DNA from: Promethearchaeota archaeon
GTDB lineage: Archaea > Asgardarchaeota > Thorarchaeia > Thorarchaeales > Thorarchaeaceae
NCBI GenBank assembly: GCA_014728035.1
Contig: WJMJ01000022.1
Span: 62,001 to 126,000, forward strand
Length of the DNA stretch: 64,000 nt
Direction: 5' to 3'
Shown piece after piece: positions 1 to 8,133 of this stretch; within the stretch, counting starts at the first letter, position 1, and every line of letters starts with the position of its first letter. Both the position numbers and the translations under genes were made by a program. The notes below the pieces were generated by a model. The model made no database searches, was not told where the DNA came from, and saw only the letters and a list, made by a program, of their open reading frames with translations.

Positions 1-404
1 TCAATAAATTCTAATATCTTTCCAAAGGCCATTGCTTCATCAGAACCTGGAGGCGCCATACCGCCAACATCGCCCATGAATTGGGATGCCATCTCCATCT
101 CAGGCCCACCTGCTCCAGAACCCATTGCGGTCTGGAATTCTTCCATTCCTTTCTCCGTATTGATCTCCATTCCCCAGAGATTGTCAACTCCCTCGATTGG
201 AATGACTTCTCCACCAGCAAGGTTTTGATCAAAACTATCTGAGAGGCTATGAGCTGGGTCTGTGGATAAGACAAGTGTTCGATATCCGTGCTGTGCTGAC
301 AAAACTGCCATTGCACCAGCACAACTGGTCTTTCCAACACCGCCTTTGCCGCCAGAAAGAATGAATTTGATTGTATCCTTGTATATTATCTCTCTAAGAG
401 TCAT
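1..404 (-). CDS. ArsA/GET3-family ATPase, N-terminal part (runs off the left edge)
   Basis: About 134 N-terminal residues are visible; the rest lies beyond the window. The deviant Walker A motif GGKGGVGKTS (residues 18-27) and the STDPAHSLSD switch segment (47-56) are diagnostic of the ArsA/GET3/TRC40 deviant P-loop ATPases, which deliver tail-anchored membrane proteins or energise arsenite export. The ATG at 402-404 is the first in frame and begins MTLREIIYKD. Residues 105-125 are rich in Gly, Met and Pro, as in the flexible insert of some archaeal homologues. Whether a GET3-type or pump-type enzyme is encoded cannot be decided without the C-terminal half. The gene is divergent from the next one, with about 80 bp between them. 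Confidence 0.85.
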   Translation of the reverse strand, partial: MTLREIIYKDTIKFILSGGKGGVGKTSCAGAMAVLSAQHGYRTLVLSTDPAHSLSDSFDQNLAGGEVIPIEGVDNLWGMEINTEKGMEEFQTAMGSGAGGPEMEMASQFMGDVGGMAPPGSDEAMAFGKILEFI

Positions 405-485
405 TATCGTCCACTAAACTCTTCATTTTCTGTATGACTATTAATCCTTCTATCTGCTGTTTTTAGACTCATCACGAATAGACTT

Positions 486-1271
486 ATGGCATTTCAAACT
501 TCATCCATACTTGGTTCAATCTGTTTCCGTGCAATCCAGGAGGTTGCTTTCGTGTCATTTCCTCAAGTACGCACATCTGTCGATGAATTCCCCTCAACAA
601 TTCTGAAGTTATTAGATATTTCAGTACCAGCTAATTTTCCTCCTCCAAACGAGGAGATTGTATCTAAATTCAATCCTAAAGCTATGGTTATGATTATGAT
701 TGATAATTTTGGTCTTTTTGAAGCGGTTGTGTACAAACCTGAGGCTCTGATTAGAAATATGGAAGCACTTGCACTTCTCGAAACCGATGACCCGTATGCC
801 GAACCATTAATCAAACGGATCTTACAGGGCTCGAATAGTGGTTTTCATCTTGTTCAGCACGTTCGCCAGTTTGGCAAATTTGTCAAGGTTGTATGCAGAG
901 ATGATGAAACTGACCTGTTTGGTTTTGACAAAGGTTATACTGTAGGTGTGCGGGATGACATGTCTACATATGTAGAATCTACAAAACATGTCTTTCGCAG
1001 CGAGCTCTTATACCTCCATTTTCTAGATTTTGAATCACTCTATGCACAATATGGTCATCGCACACCTCCAACCAAGCTTCTTGAAAAAATAGTGAAACGT
1101 ACTGATAATTGGGTTAAGGTGTTATTACGACAAGCCAGAGTCGGAACGCTCTTTGTCATTGTGGGAAACCATGGCCGTCACACTATTCCTCTTGATTATG
1201 ATGGGAAGCTCGCAGAATGGAGAAAAGCTAATGCTCCGGTTGCTATCATGTTTCAGAAAAGATCCGAATAG
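486..1271 (+). CDS. alkaline-phosphatase-superfamily-like protein, probably degenerate
   Basis: This 261-residue protein has a hydrophobic strand followed by an Asp (MIMIDNFG, about residue 75), then LHFLDFESLYAQYGHR (about 179-194) and a late VIVGNHGRH (about 227). The layout resembles phosphodiesterase/phosphoglycerate-mutase members of the alkaline phosphatase superfamily, where an IDG(L/T), an HxxD region and an SDHG motif hold two metals. Here SDHG reads GNHG and the usual Ser/Thr nucleophile position is not obvious. It may be a non-catalytic or diverged hydrolase. The family call is from motif order only and is moderate. Confidence 0.5.
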   Translation: MAFQTSSILGSICFRAIQEVAFVSFPQVRTSVDEFPSTILKLLDISVPANFPPPNEEIVSKFNPKAMVMIMIDNFGLFEAVVYKPEALIRNMEALALLETDDPYAEPLIKRILQGSNSGFHLVQHVRQFGKFVKVVCRDDETDLFGFDKGYTVGVRDDMSTYVESTKHVFRSELLYLHFLDFESLYAQYGHRTPPTKLLEKIVKRTDNWVKVLLRQARVGTLFVIVGNHGRHTIPLDYDGKLAEWRKANAPVAIMFQKRSE

Positions 1272-1272
1272 A

Positions 1273-2064
1273 TTATATCAAAGCAGGAAGTCCGAATAGG
1301 ATTGCAATAGCTCCTAAGAGAATGCAAAGCTTCCAGAAACTTACTTTCTTGGCAATTCGAAGCAAAAATTCCATTGACGCAAGACCTACAATAAATACTA
1401 CTATTTCAATCAGGACCAAATCTATTGGTGCTACGGGAAGGGGAGCATTTCCAATCACCACATCCAAAACGAATATTCCCAGTACAGCTGGGACACTCAT
1501 TAGAAAACTGAATGCCATTGCTTTTTCTTTCTCAATCTTTTGCATTAGCAGAGCAGATATTGTTATCCCTGAACGACTGAGACCGGGTAACACAGCAAAC
1601 CCTTGAGCTAATCCCGCGAATAAGGCTTGTTTCGATTCAGGTTCCTCAACCTGTTCAATCTCTGCATTTTCAGCATTACGTGTTGGTAGATACAAGAAGA
1701 CTGCAGTTACGAACAGTAGTCCACCTACTAGCACATTCACAATTTCTCCATGGAATGTTGTAAGCGTTTCTTTAAGCACAAGATAAAGTGGTATTGCCGT
1801 AATTGCTGTTCCAATGGTTGCGATAAGTAGCGTTCGAAACAATTTTTGATCCTTGAAGCTAATAATCTCTAGTATGGTTCTAGGATATCTGACTATCACT
1901 GCCAATGCGGTTCCAAGATGAAGCCACACTACTAAGGTCAGCATCTGACTCATGGGAATTGTTGCAAAATTGTATATGTATAGAACAGCTTGCCCCTCAC
2001 TACTGATAGGCAACCACTCAACGAGTCCCTGAATTAGTGCAACAATAATCTGCCAAGGTTCCAT
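1273..2064 (-). CDS. uppP: undecaprenyl-diphosphatase-type lipid phosphatase UppP (BacA family)
   Basis: A polytopic membrane protein of 263 residues with both BacA-family signatures: the Glu-rich loop GLVEWLPISSEGQ near the N-terminus and PGLSRSGIT in the second half. The family dephosphorylates C55 (in archaea, polyprenyl or dolichyl-type) pyrophosphate carriers to recycle them for glycan assembly. About eight hydrophobic segments are visible. The longer frame begins with a TTG at 2100, but the ATG at 2064 has GAGGAAAG a few bases upstream and starts directly at the first membrane helix, so it is preferred. The gene is convergent with the preceding one, with a single base between the stops. 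Confidence 0.88.
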   Translation of the reverse strand: MEPWQIIVALIQGLVEWLPISSEGQAVLYIYNFATIPMSQMLTLVVWLHLGTALAVIVRYPRTILEIISFKDQKLFRTLLIATIGTAITAIPLYLVLKETLTTFHGEIVNVLVGGLLFVTAVFLYLPTRNAENAEIEQVEEPESKQALFAGLAQGFAVLPGLSRSGITISALLMQKIEKEKAMAFSFLMSVPAVLGIFVLDVVIGNAPLPVAPIDLVLIEIVVFIVGLASMEFLLRIAKKVSFWKLCILLGAIAILFGLPALI

Positions 2065-2138
2065 ATTGCTTTCCTCTTCAAATTGAGGCGAAGTCCCCAA
2101 GACTTAAAAGATTCCGTTAGAGGCTGCGCATTGAAGTT

Positions 2139-2810
2139 GTGGATATAATGGTTCTTGATAATGGTCGCTATATTAGCTCTGAAATGGGCAACATAACCCA
2201 AATGTTAGAAGAACACTTCAGAACTGCCCTCTCAATCAATAAAATGGTTGTAAATGCTGTAACGGAGTGGCTAGAAGAAAATAAAGCCATCCAGCCAGAC
2301 ACTCTTTCCAAGATGACTGAACTAGAGGTACAAGGTGACTCGCTAAAAAGAAAACTCCTCCTCGAGCTTGCTAATGCCACAACACTGATGCAACGTGAGG
2401 ATTTGCTTCGTCTTGTTCATTATAATGACAAATTGATAGATGGAGCAGAAATTGCTGGTTACCACCTTGCAGCTATGATGGACAAATGGGCGCCAACTGG
2501 AGCTTTACGAGCAAAAGTGATTGAACTTGTCAATCTCTACATGTCAGAGATCAAAGAGCAGCGTGAAGCAGTACGTTTTCTCTCAATTAACATGGTAGAA
2601 TCTATGAAGCGTGCTGATGAGATTTGCAAGATTGAAAAAGCTCTTGATGTGCTTCAACGCGAAATTCTTACTCTACTTTATTCTGAGAAGATTGACATAT
2701 CTATACTCCTTAGATTTCGTGATTTCCTCAATACTATTGAAGAGCTCGCCAATCTTGGTGAAGATGCTGCAATCACAATTAGAAGTCTATCATTGACTCT
2801 CAACACTTAG
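2139..2810 (+). CDS. PhoU-like / DUF47 helical protein
   Basis: An all-helical 223-residue protein with the DUF47/PhoU-like pattern: a first bundle with ITQMLEEHFRTALSINKMV, a conserved ExxGD-type turn (ELEVQGDSLKRKLL) and a C-terminal NTIEELANLGEDAA segment like those of Pit-accessory proteins. Such proteins usually accompany a phosphate transporter (Pit), but none is next door. The frame begins with GTG at 2139, and an ATG follows at 2148; neither has a strong SD. It is followed after 13 bp by the tRNA endonuclease gene and may be cotranscribed with it. Confidence 0.7.
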   Translation: MDIMVLDNGRYISSEMGNITQMLEEHFRTALSINKMVVNAVTEWLEENKAIQPDTLSKMTELEVQGDSLKRKLLLELANATTLMQREDLLRLVHYNDKLIDGAEIAGYHLAAMMDKWAPTGALRAKVIELVNLYMSEIKEQREAVRFLSINMVESMKRADEICKIEKALDVLQREILTLLYSEKIDISILLRFRDFLNTIEELANLGEDAAITIRSLSLTLNT

Positions 2811-2823
2811 TTGGTGTTTTGGA

Positions 2824-3390
2824 GTGGACACGAAACCAGAAATAGTTCCTACGGCAAAATTCACCGTTGATAGGGCTGTTGTCTGGAAGCCAGAAGATGG
2901 TATGTATCTCTATGGGAATGGATATTTCGGTCAACCAGTAGGTATTAGAAAACCAAAGTCACCTGAGTTTGAAAAACCATTGGAACTTTCACTCATTGAA
3001 TGTGCCTATCTTATGAAAGAAAAGCGACTAAAGGTTCTATCAGTGAAATCTTCTGTTGAGATGACCCTTGAAGAAGTCATCCATGCTGGGTTGGAGATTG
3101 ATAAAGAGTTCAATGAGCGATTGAAAGTCTACACTGAACTTAGAAGTCGAGGATATATAGTGCGACCAGGACTGAAGTTTGGAACCGATTTTTCTGTATA
3201 CGAGAAAGGACCAGGTATCGATCATGCTCCATTTTTAGTTCATGTAATTCCTCAACGGGTGGGTGTTGAGCCTCTCGATATAGTTCGAGCAGGACGATTA
3301 GCAACGAGCGTGCGGAAAAAATTCCTTATTGCCACTATCAAAGACAATGGTCAAATTGTTTACTACTCGTTTGTATGGCATAGACCATGA
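2824..3390 (+). CDS. endA: tRNA-splicing endonuclease (archaeal EndA)
   Basis: At 188 residues this matches the homotetrameric-type archaeal enzyme that cuts introns at bulge-helix-bulge motifs in pre-tRNA. The C-terminal catalytic domain is clear: RPGLKFGTDFSVYEKGPG contains the catalytic Tyr126, DHAPFLVHV contains His134, and RLATSVRKKFLIA contains the catalytic Lys (165/166). The N-terminal domain is shorter and diverged. Translation starts at GTG 2824, shortly after TTGGAG. All three catalytic residues are intact, so activity is expected. Confidence 0.93.
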   Translation: MDTKPEIVPTAKFTVDRAVVWKPEDGMYLYGNGYFGQPVGIRKPKSPEFEKPLELSLIECAYLMKEKRLKVLSVKSSVEMTLEEVIHAGLEIDKEFNERLKVYTELRSRGYIVRPGLKFGTDFSVYEKGPGIDHAPFLVHVIPQRVGVEPLDIVRAGRLATSVRKKFLIATIKDNGQIVYYSFVWHRP

Positions 3391-3487
3391 CATCAACATC
3401 ACTTTTTTAACGAACTACTAGTAAGACAAATAAAGGCTGAATACATCAGTCACTTATCCCTCTTATAGCCCACGAGGTAGATTCCTA

Positions 3488-3805
3488 ATGGCAGACAAGG
3501 CAGAAAACGCAAAGACCTTTGGAGCACTATTGGCTCAAGCATGGGAAAATACACCTTCCTTCATCTGTAGCAACGAATACTATATTTACTGCCTCTTTCC
3601 TGCAGATGAAACGAAGGAGCAATGGATTGAAGCATCAATCACTTTTCCTGATGGCTCATTAGATAAGAAAGACATCTCAGCTTCAAAAGCGATTGCTCTT
3701 CTTGTTGAAGAGCTGAAACTTTTGCCAACTTATGGTGCTGATACAATAGTAACATCAAAGGCCAAATTAGATCAAGTAGCCGTCAGACTGGGCACGTTGA
3801 CATAA
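3488..3805 (+). CDS. small protein of unknown function (105 aa)
   Basis: No family is recognised. The protein is soluble and mixed alpha/beta, with a central aromatic strand (SNEYYIYCLFPADE) and a Lys-rich helix near the middle. Its ATG is preceded by GAGGTAG at a good distance, and an AT-rich promoter-like stretch (TTTTTTAACG) lies about 70 bp upstream. That argues for a real gene heading the run of small plus-strand genes to about 5 kb. Function is unknown. Confidence 0.6.
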   Translation: MADKAENAKTFGALLAQAWENTPSFICSNEYYIYCLFPADETKEQWIEASITFPDGSLDKKDISASKAIALLVEELKLLPTYGADTIVTSKAKLDQVAVRLGTLT

Positions 3806-3873
3806 CACTCAGCTCAATACACGAAAATGATAGGCTCTAGGCCTATCGGAAATAGAAATGGGAGTGAAACCCG

Positions 3874-4683
3874 ATGTCAAAGGCGCTCATCGTTTGTCGA
3901 GAGTGTGGCCGTGAGGTCCCCGATGGACGATTTTGTAAGTTCTGCGGTAAACCTTTGGAAACAGAGGATAATATATCTCTTGAAGATGTTGAGGTCGATA
4001 CTGAAGAAACTTTGACATCTGATGTGATTTTATCCGAGTCGCATGAAGAAAAACTTCCTGAGTTCAGTATTGCGGTGGATGGCATGGATCATCGATCCTT
4101 AGCATCCATTCTTTCTAGGTCCGAACTTGTTGTACTACAATCAGACCTCGATTCGATTATCGAACAGATTCAAGCAATTCGTCAAGCTCTCAAGCTGGAA
4201 CACGCTGACAAAGACTTGTTAACTTCTCGTGCTCAAGAACTTCGAACTCGTTTTGACGCAGGTAAAGGTCGTCGAAGTGAGCTGTCTGAATTTCGTTCGA
4301 CTTTGAAGTTAGAGGAGTGTTCAGAAAAACTAGCTGCTGAAAATATTCGACTAGAAAAACTAGAAGAAATCAAGTCTACACTTGACTCAGCAGTCTATAA
4401 AGAACAAAAAGACGAGATATTAACCCGTATGAAGGCGTTTCGCCACGAGCTGAAAGCCCTCATTAAAGTGGGGAAATCTTGGAGAAAAGCTTTGAATAAC
4501 TCGGCCAAAGATATTGAGCGAAGTATTAATCGGGTCGAAGCAAAACACAAAATTGGAGATATTTCTGATAGCCATTATAGACGTTCGAAGGAAGAACTTG
4601 AGCGAGACCTAAGGATTCTAACTGGTGGGATAAAAATACTTGAGGAGGTAATTGATTCAGCTGAGCAAACTCTGAAAACTTAG
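3874..4683 (+). CDS. zinc-ribbon plus coiled-coil protein
   Basis: The N-terminus holds a compact zinc ribbon with two CxxC pairs (CRECGREVPDGRFCKFC, residues 8-23). An acidic linker follows, then about 190 residues of heptad-rich, charged helix (LEKLEEIKSTLDSAVYKEQK and similar) typical of a long coiled coil. There is no enzymatic motif. Such zinc-ribbon/coiled-coil proteins are common in Asgard and other archaea and are presumed scaffolds or adaptors; this is inference. The start is supported by GGGAGTG upstream of ATG 3874. Confidence 0.65.
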   Translation: MSKALIVCRECGREVPDGRFCKFCGKPLETEDNISLEDVEVDTEETLTSDVILSESHEEKLPEFSIAVDGMDHRSLASILSRSELVVLQSDLDSIIEQIQAIRQALKLEHADKDLLTSRAQELRTRFDAGKGRRSELSEFRSTLKLEECSEKLAAENIRLEKLEEIKSTLDSAVYKEQKDEILTRMKAFRHELKALIKVGKSWRKALNNSAKDIERSINRVEAKHKIGDISDSHYRRSKEELERDLRILTGGIKILEEVIDSAEQTLKT

Positions 4684-4706
4684 CTGATATACTGGAGTGA
4701 ATGATA

Positions 4707-5015
4707 ATGAGCACTCTTCCAGAATGTAGTCCCCTATGTAAGAAATTTAAATGCGAAAAACAGCCTCGTGCTTTGAAGATTCGTAGAAAAAGTGGTCAAA
4801 AGATCATTTGGTGCACGTGGGTTGATGACGAATGTGATGGCCCCTTTTGCAAATTTGGGGCATGTGCAATACGAAAGATGACCATGGATGGGTATTGTAA
4901 ACGTGTAACCAAGAAAAAGGAACCTGATGATTTGGATTATATTGATGACGATTTCCCCTCTGATGAAGCTATTCCGAAGAAATATGCTAAGAAAATCAAA
5001 ACAAAAGGGAAATAG
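4707..5015 (+). CDS. small cysteine-rich protein of unknown function
   Basis: This 102-residue protein has nine or so cysteines in the first 70 residues (CSPLCKKFKCEK, then WCTWVDDECDGPFCKFGACAIR and GYCKR), followed by an acidic and Lys-rich tail. The cysteine spacing suggests zinc or Fe-S binding, but no family is recognised. The ATG at 4707 is preferred over the one at 4701 because GGAGTGA lies at the proper distance from 4707. It follows the zinc-ribbon gene by 23 bp and is followed by a perfect hairpin. Confidence 0.6.
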   Translation: MSTLPECSPLCKKFKCEKQPRALKIRRKSGQKIIWCTWVDDECDGPFCKFGACAIRKMTMDGYCKRVTKKKEPDDLDYIDDDFPSDEAIPKKYAKKIKTKGK

Positions 5016-5021
5016 TCTTTA

Positions 5022-5043
5022 TGGGCAAGGTTGACCTTGCCCA
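5022..5043 (+). terminator. perfect 10-bp inverted repeat after the cysteine-rich gene
   Basis: TGGGCAAGGT and ACCTTGCCCA form a perfect dyad around a TG centre, starting 7 bases after the stop codon at 5015. As RNA it would fold to a stable GC-rich hairpin. There is no long T tract behind it, so it could be a processing or termination structure or a palindromic binding site for the next promoter. Confidence 0.5.
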
Positions 5044-5092
5044 AATCTCTATAAGCAGTATCATGTTGCATCAGTTTGTCAGGTGATATAAG

Positions 5093-5218
5093 TTGTTTGA
5101 GGAAATCCGCTCTGAGATGAGAGCTCTTATAGCTTTCATGATTGGTATATCCCTCTTGGGAATTGGTATTCTTTTGGAACAGATGCTCTTTGCTATAAAG
5201 TATCTTGGACCTCCATAG
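5093..5218 (+). CDS. predicted 41-aa single-span membrane protein
   Basis: A TTG-started frame of 41 codons begins 6-8 bases after AGGTGATA. It encodes a short polar N-terminus (LFEEIRSEMR) and then one strongly hydrophobic segment (ALIAFMIGISLLGIGILLEQ), ending IKYLGPP. It sits 13 bp before the AIR-synthase-like gene, on the same strand. Support comes from the SD and the clean membrane-helix composition; homology could not be checked. Confidence 0.45.
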   Translation: MFEEIRSEMRALIAFMIGISLLGIGILLEQMLFAIKYLGPP

Positions 5219-5231
5219 AACAATAATCTGA

Positions 5232-6227
5232 GTGATTCTTTTGAAGTCATTAGAAAAGATAGTATCTTCACTTAGAAGCTTTGATGGAATCGCTAGGAAG
5301 TTCGTAATACCCAACATAATTCATAGATTACGTGATAGCTCGTATAATGGGAATCTTCCACATTCTCTTGGTGAAGATTCTGCAGCAATCGGAACCGATT
5401 GTGATGATTTTGTTCTACTTACTACTGATGCGATTGTTGAAGAATTATGTCTTAATCATCCACATGCAGCGGGATTCAATGCAGTTCTTGCAAATATAAT
5501 GGACATCTATGCAGCAGGTGGAACTCCTACCTCGTTTGCTGTAGCACTCTCTTACTCTGACCCTCAAATCGGTGATAATCTGTTACAAGGTCTAATAGAT
5601 GGTTCACACACATTTCGAGTACCGATAGTACGTGGTCATACTAATCCCTCATCATCTTCAACTTACGTTGTTGGATCTGCAACTGGTACAGTCAATAAGC
5701 ATGATATTCTTACAGCTGGTGGTGCTGAAGAAGATGACCAACTGATTATTCTGTTTGATAAAACCGGACAGCGTGGTGAACATTATACCCTCGGCTGGGA
5801 CGCGGTTACCAATCGACAATCTGAAGAAGTAATCAAACGTCTCTCTTTGATGAATTCTCTTGCCAAAGAACATCTTGTTCATGCTGCAAAGGATATTTCG
5901 GTTGCTGGAATGGTTGGAACAACAGGAATGATGTTGGAATATTCGGGGAAGGGTGGCATTTTAGACCTAGATGAAATTGATGCACATCGCCCCGACTCTA
6001 TAAGTTTTGAAGATTGGCTTCGAATGTATATCTCACTGGGATTCTTAGTTGCAGTCCCTCAAGAAAACAAATCCCGACTCTTTGATTTGTCTGCTCAACA
6101 TGCATTGTATGCTGTAGAAATAGGTGTTGTTAATTCATCAGAAAATCTCGCACTTAAGTCAGGCTCAAATACTGAGATAATGTTTGATTTTTCAAGTGGT
6201 CCATTACTAACCCCAAAAAGAATGTAA
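5232..6227 (+). CDS. AIR-synthase-related protein (PurM/SelD/HypE/ThiL superfamily)
   Basis: A 331-residue member of the PurM-like ATP-binding superfamily. It has the conserved GEDSAAI acidic turn (residues 46-52), TTDAIVEE, the helix with LANIMDIYAAGGTP, and a C-terminal AKDISVAGMVGT loop that usually contacts nucleotide. The N-terminal GIARK segment resembles AIR-synthase-related proteins such as methanogenesis marker 2 rather than selenophosphate synthetase: the SelD Sec/Cys-containing glycine-rich motif is absent, and the codon before the GTG start is a stop. It could still act on a phosphorylated or acyl substrate; the substrate is unknown. Its proximity to the Sec island makes SelD a tempting but unsupported call. 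Confidence 0.65.
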   Translation: MILLKSLEKIVSSLRSFDGIARKFVIPNIIHRLRDSSYNGNLPHSLGEDSAAIGTDCDDFVLLTTDAIVEELCLNHPHAAGFNAVLANIMDIYAAGGTPTSFAVALSYSDPQIGDNLLQGLIDGSHTFRVPIVRGHTNPSSSSTYVVGSATGTVNKHDILTAGGAEEDDQLIILFDKTGQRGEHYTLGWDAVTNRQSEEVIKRLSLMNSLAKEHLVHAAKDISVAGMVGTTGMMLEYSGKGGILDLDEIDAHRPDSISFEDWLRMYISLGFLVAVPQENKSRLFDLSAQHALYAVEIGVVNSSENLALKSGSNTEIMFDFSSGPLLTPKRM

Positions 6228-6278
6228 TACTGATTAGTCCGTCAACGTTATAATGCCATAATCCCGTAAAGACCTGAA

Positions 6279-6500
6279 GTGGCAAACGTGTCAAAGAAAG
6301 TTTGTAGTATTGTTGGTTGTGAAAAGCCTTCGAAGAGGTCATTTGCAACATCCCGAATCGGTAAGAGTATCTCTAATGCAGGTCTACAACTGGAGGATGC
6401 TCGCTCACGAAAAGCCTATCTTTGTAGAGATCATTGGAAAAAAGTCAAGAAATATTACAAGAAAGATACAAAGGCTGAACGATTACGCTGGGGTCATTGA
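6279..6500 (+). CDS. small zinc-finger-like protein (73 aa)
   Basis: A basic 73-residue protein. VCSIVGCEKP near the N-terminus and LCRDHW near the C-terminus give a C-x4-C...C-x2-H set of possible zinc ligands, and it ends with a Lys/Arg-rich helix. Such tiny basic zinc proteins often bind RNA or ribosomes; that is inference. The start is GTG at 6279. It lies 51 bp after the AIR-synthase-like gene and 48 bp before the ModE-like gene, on the same strand. Confidence 0.55.
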   Translation: MANVSKKVCSIVGCEKPSKRSFATSRIGKSISNAGLQLEDARSRKAYLCRDHWKKVKKYYKKDTKAERLRWGH

Positions 6501-6548
6501 CCAGGTTTTTCCAATGCTCTGGTCTTCTCCAAGTTATAAGGTGATGAG

Positions 6549-6887
6549 ATGACCGATGAACTATCCTCTCTCTTGAGCCCAAATTACAAGTTGTGGTTGG
6601 AACACGATGGCGAATATGTTTTTGGTCCGGGTGCTTATGCGATACTGGTAAGCATCGATGAAGAGGGTACTATTACTAAGGGCGCCGAGGCACTCGGTAT
6701 GTCCTACAGATATGCTTGGGGTGTTATTAAGAAGATTGAGAAAAAATTAGGTTTTCCTCTTCTTGAAACTTTCAAAGGTGGTACAGTTGGTGGTGGAGGC
6801 GCAATTGTTACAGAAAAAGGAAAGCAGCTAATGGAGATGTTTGTTCGGGTTAAAACCGAATTGGATCATGTCATTCAGAACAAATGA
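6549..6887 (+). CDS. ModE-type molybdate/tungstate-responsive regulator (N-terminal domain only)
   Basis: A 112-residue winged-helix protein of the LysR/ModE N-terminal type: ILVSIDEEGTITKGAEALGM then SYRYAWGVIKKIEKKLGFPL and the family-typical GGTVGGGGAIVTEKGK. The C-terminal molbindin domain of bacterial ModE is absent, as in many archaeal homologues. In the known family the protein represses or activates molybdate/tungstate uptake and cofactor genes. Two tungsten-type oxidoreductases and a MoaD lie elsewhere in this window, so a tungstate role is plausible. AAGGTGATGAG directly precedes the ATG. Confidence 0.82.
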   Translation: MTDELSSLLSPNYKLWLEHDGEYVFGPGAYAILVSIDEEGTITKGAEALGMSYRYAWGVIKKIEKKLGFPLLETFKGGTVGGGGAIVTEKGKQLMEMFVRVKTELDHVIQNK

Positions 6888-6967
6888 CAGAATTATTTTG
6901 AAAAAGGTTAAGATTTGGTTGCTTTACCAGAATTGCATCTTGGCTCCACAACCATAATCTGTTTTAT

Positions 6968-8035
6968 TTAACCGAATTTAATCTCGATAGCTCCGTTTGG
7001 ACAGTGACTGAGACATTCCAGACACATGATACAATCTGGAGAGTGTACATGCTGATACGGAAACCTTCTGATTCGTATATTCATTGGACAGACTACCTCA
7101 CAGGTATTGCATTCCTTAGGAGTACATTTTGCAGGGTTTCTGCCTATTCCTATCAGCGAATCTCTAGCTATTACTCCATATAACCATCCAGCTGGACATA
7201 GCCATCTGCAGAACCAACGTGGGAACCATATTGAAACAATGACAACAAGTGCTACAAATCCAATTTGCGCTAGGAAAATTCCCCAAGTTGAAATCAACCA
7301 GAGTGTTTCAATACTAGTAGGCCATGCTTGTTCTGGTGCGAGTTTGAAAATAATATATGCTGGATTTATGGGATCAAATGCTGCATACGCAAATAAACCA
7401 AGGGTATTGATGAGATTCTCTGCACTGTTCTGAAGAACACTTACAAACATCCAGACCGCCAAGAACATCACAATAATGAAGAGATATCCTTTGACACGTC
7501 GTAATTCTTCCTCGGTGTTTGGAGCTGGTCTTATTTTCTCACGGGTTAGTAACGATGCAAAATCCTGAAATGTTCCAATTGGACAGACCCAACCACAAGC
7601 GGCGCGTCCTACTATTGCCAGGATAATAATCATTGCTCCAAGGGTGAAGAACGGAAAAATTCCTGCTGTAAACTCTCTCTGCATAGTATCAAAAGAACCA
7701 GCTATCATTGCAAATGGAGCTTCTAAAGGTGCAATTATCGGTAATGTGGGTAGCAAATTTCTAAATTGCTCCCAGAAGATTGTGACCTGTTCGAGTCCAA
7801 ACCATGCCGTGAAGATATAGGCATTGATTGCAAATATGAAGAATATCTGAACCAGTCTCCGAAGCATTCTGATGTTGACCAGGAGCGAGAGCGGATACGG
7901 TATTCTACCTTTGACTTTGCGTTTCTTATCTTTCTTCTTCTCCTTTTCTGGAGCACTCTCTTTCTTTTTGGGTTTGGTCTCTTCGGAATCAGCTTCATCA
8001 GCTTTTTCTTCGGACCTTTCGCCTTCCTCTGACAT
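6968..8035 (-). CDS. NapH/CcoG-like membrane polyferredoxin
   Basis: The protein begins with about 45 charged, Glu/Lys-rich residues, followed by five or six membrane segments. Two CxxxCP motifs (CGWVCPIGTF and CRWLCPAGW) are characteristic of the NapH/NosR/CcoG electron-transfer family. The C-terminal cytoplasmic part has two 4Fe-4S sets: CTPKECNTCEVVCP and CIMCLECLSHCP. It should pass electrons across or along the membrane between a quinol-like donor and soluble carriers; the partner is not visible here. The ATG at 8035 is chosen over an upstream TTG at 8044. The extended charged N-terminus is unusual for the family. Confidence 0.82.
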   Translation of the reverse strand: MSEEGERSEEKADEADSEETKPKKKESAPEKEKKKDKKRKVKGRIPYPLSLLVNIRMLRRLVQIFFIFAINAYIFTAWFGLEQVTIFWEQFRNLLPTLPIIAPLEAPFAMIAGSFDTMQREFTAGIFPFFTLGAMIIILAIVGRAACGWVCPIGTFQDFASLLTREKIRPAPNTEEELRRVKGYLFIIVMFLAVWMFVSVLQNSAENLINTLGLFAYAAFDPINPAYIIFKLAPEQAWPTSIETLWLISTWGIFLAQIGFVALVVIVSIWFPRWFCRWLCPAGWLYGVIARDSLIGIGRNPAKCTPKECNTCEVVCPMNIRIRRFPYQHVHSPDCIMCLECLSHCPNGAIEIKFG

Positions 8036-8133
8036 AGCAATCAATCTCGCCTAAGGCGTTCTAGCGGCGAAAACTTGAACCAGTATTAAAAACATTGTGT
8101 TGAGTGTGGTTATCAACAATCATCATTCTCGAT

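Noticed and set aside
5232..6227. Annotation as selenophosphate synthetase (SelD)
   Set aside because: The catalytic Cys/Sec-containing motif is missing and the start cannot be extended upstream because a stop codon directly precedes it.
7735..8054. Several 60-100 codon frames over the N-terminus of the NapH-like gene
   Set aside because: They mirror the Lys/Glu-rich charged stretch of the real gene and show only low-complexity Phe/Leu or Lys runs.
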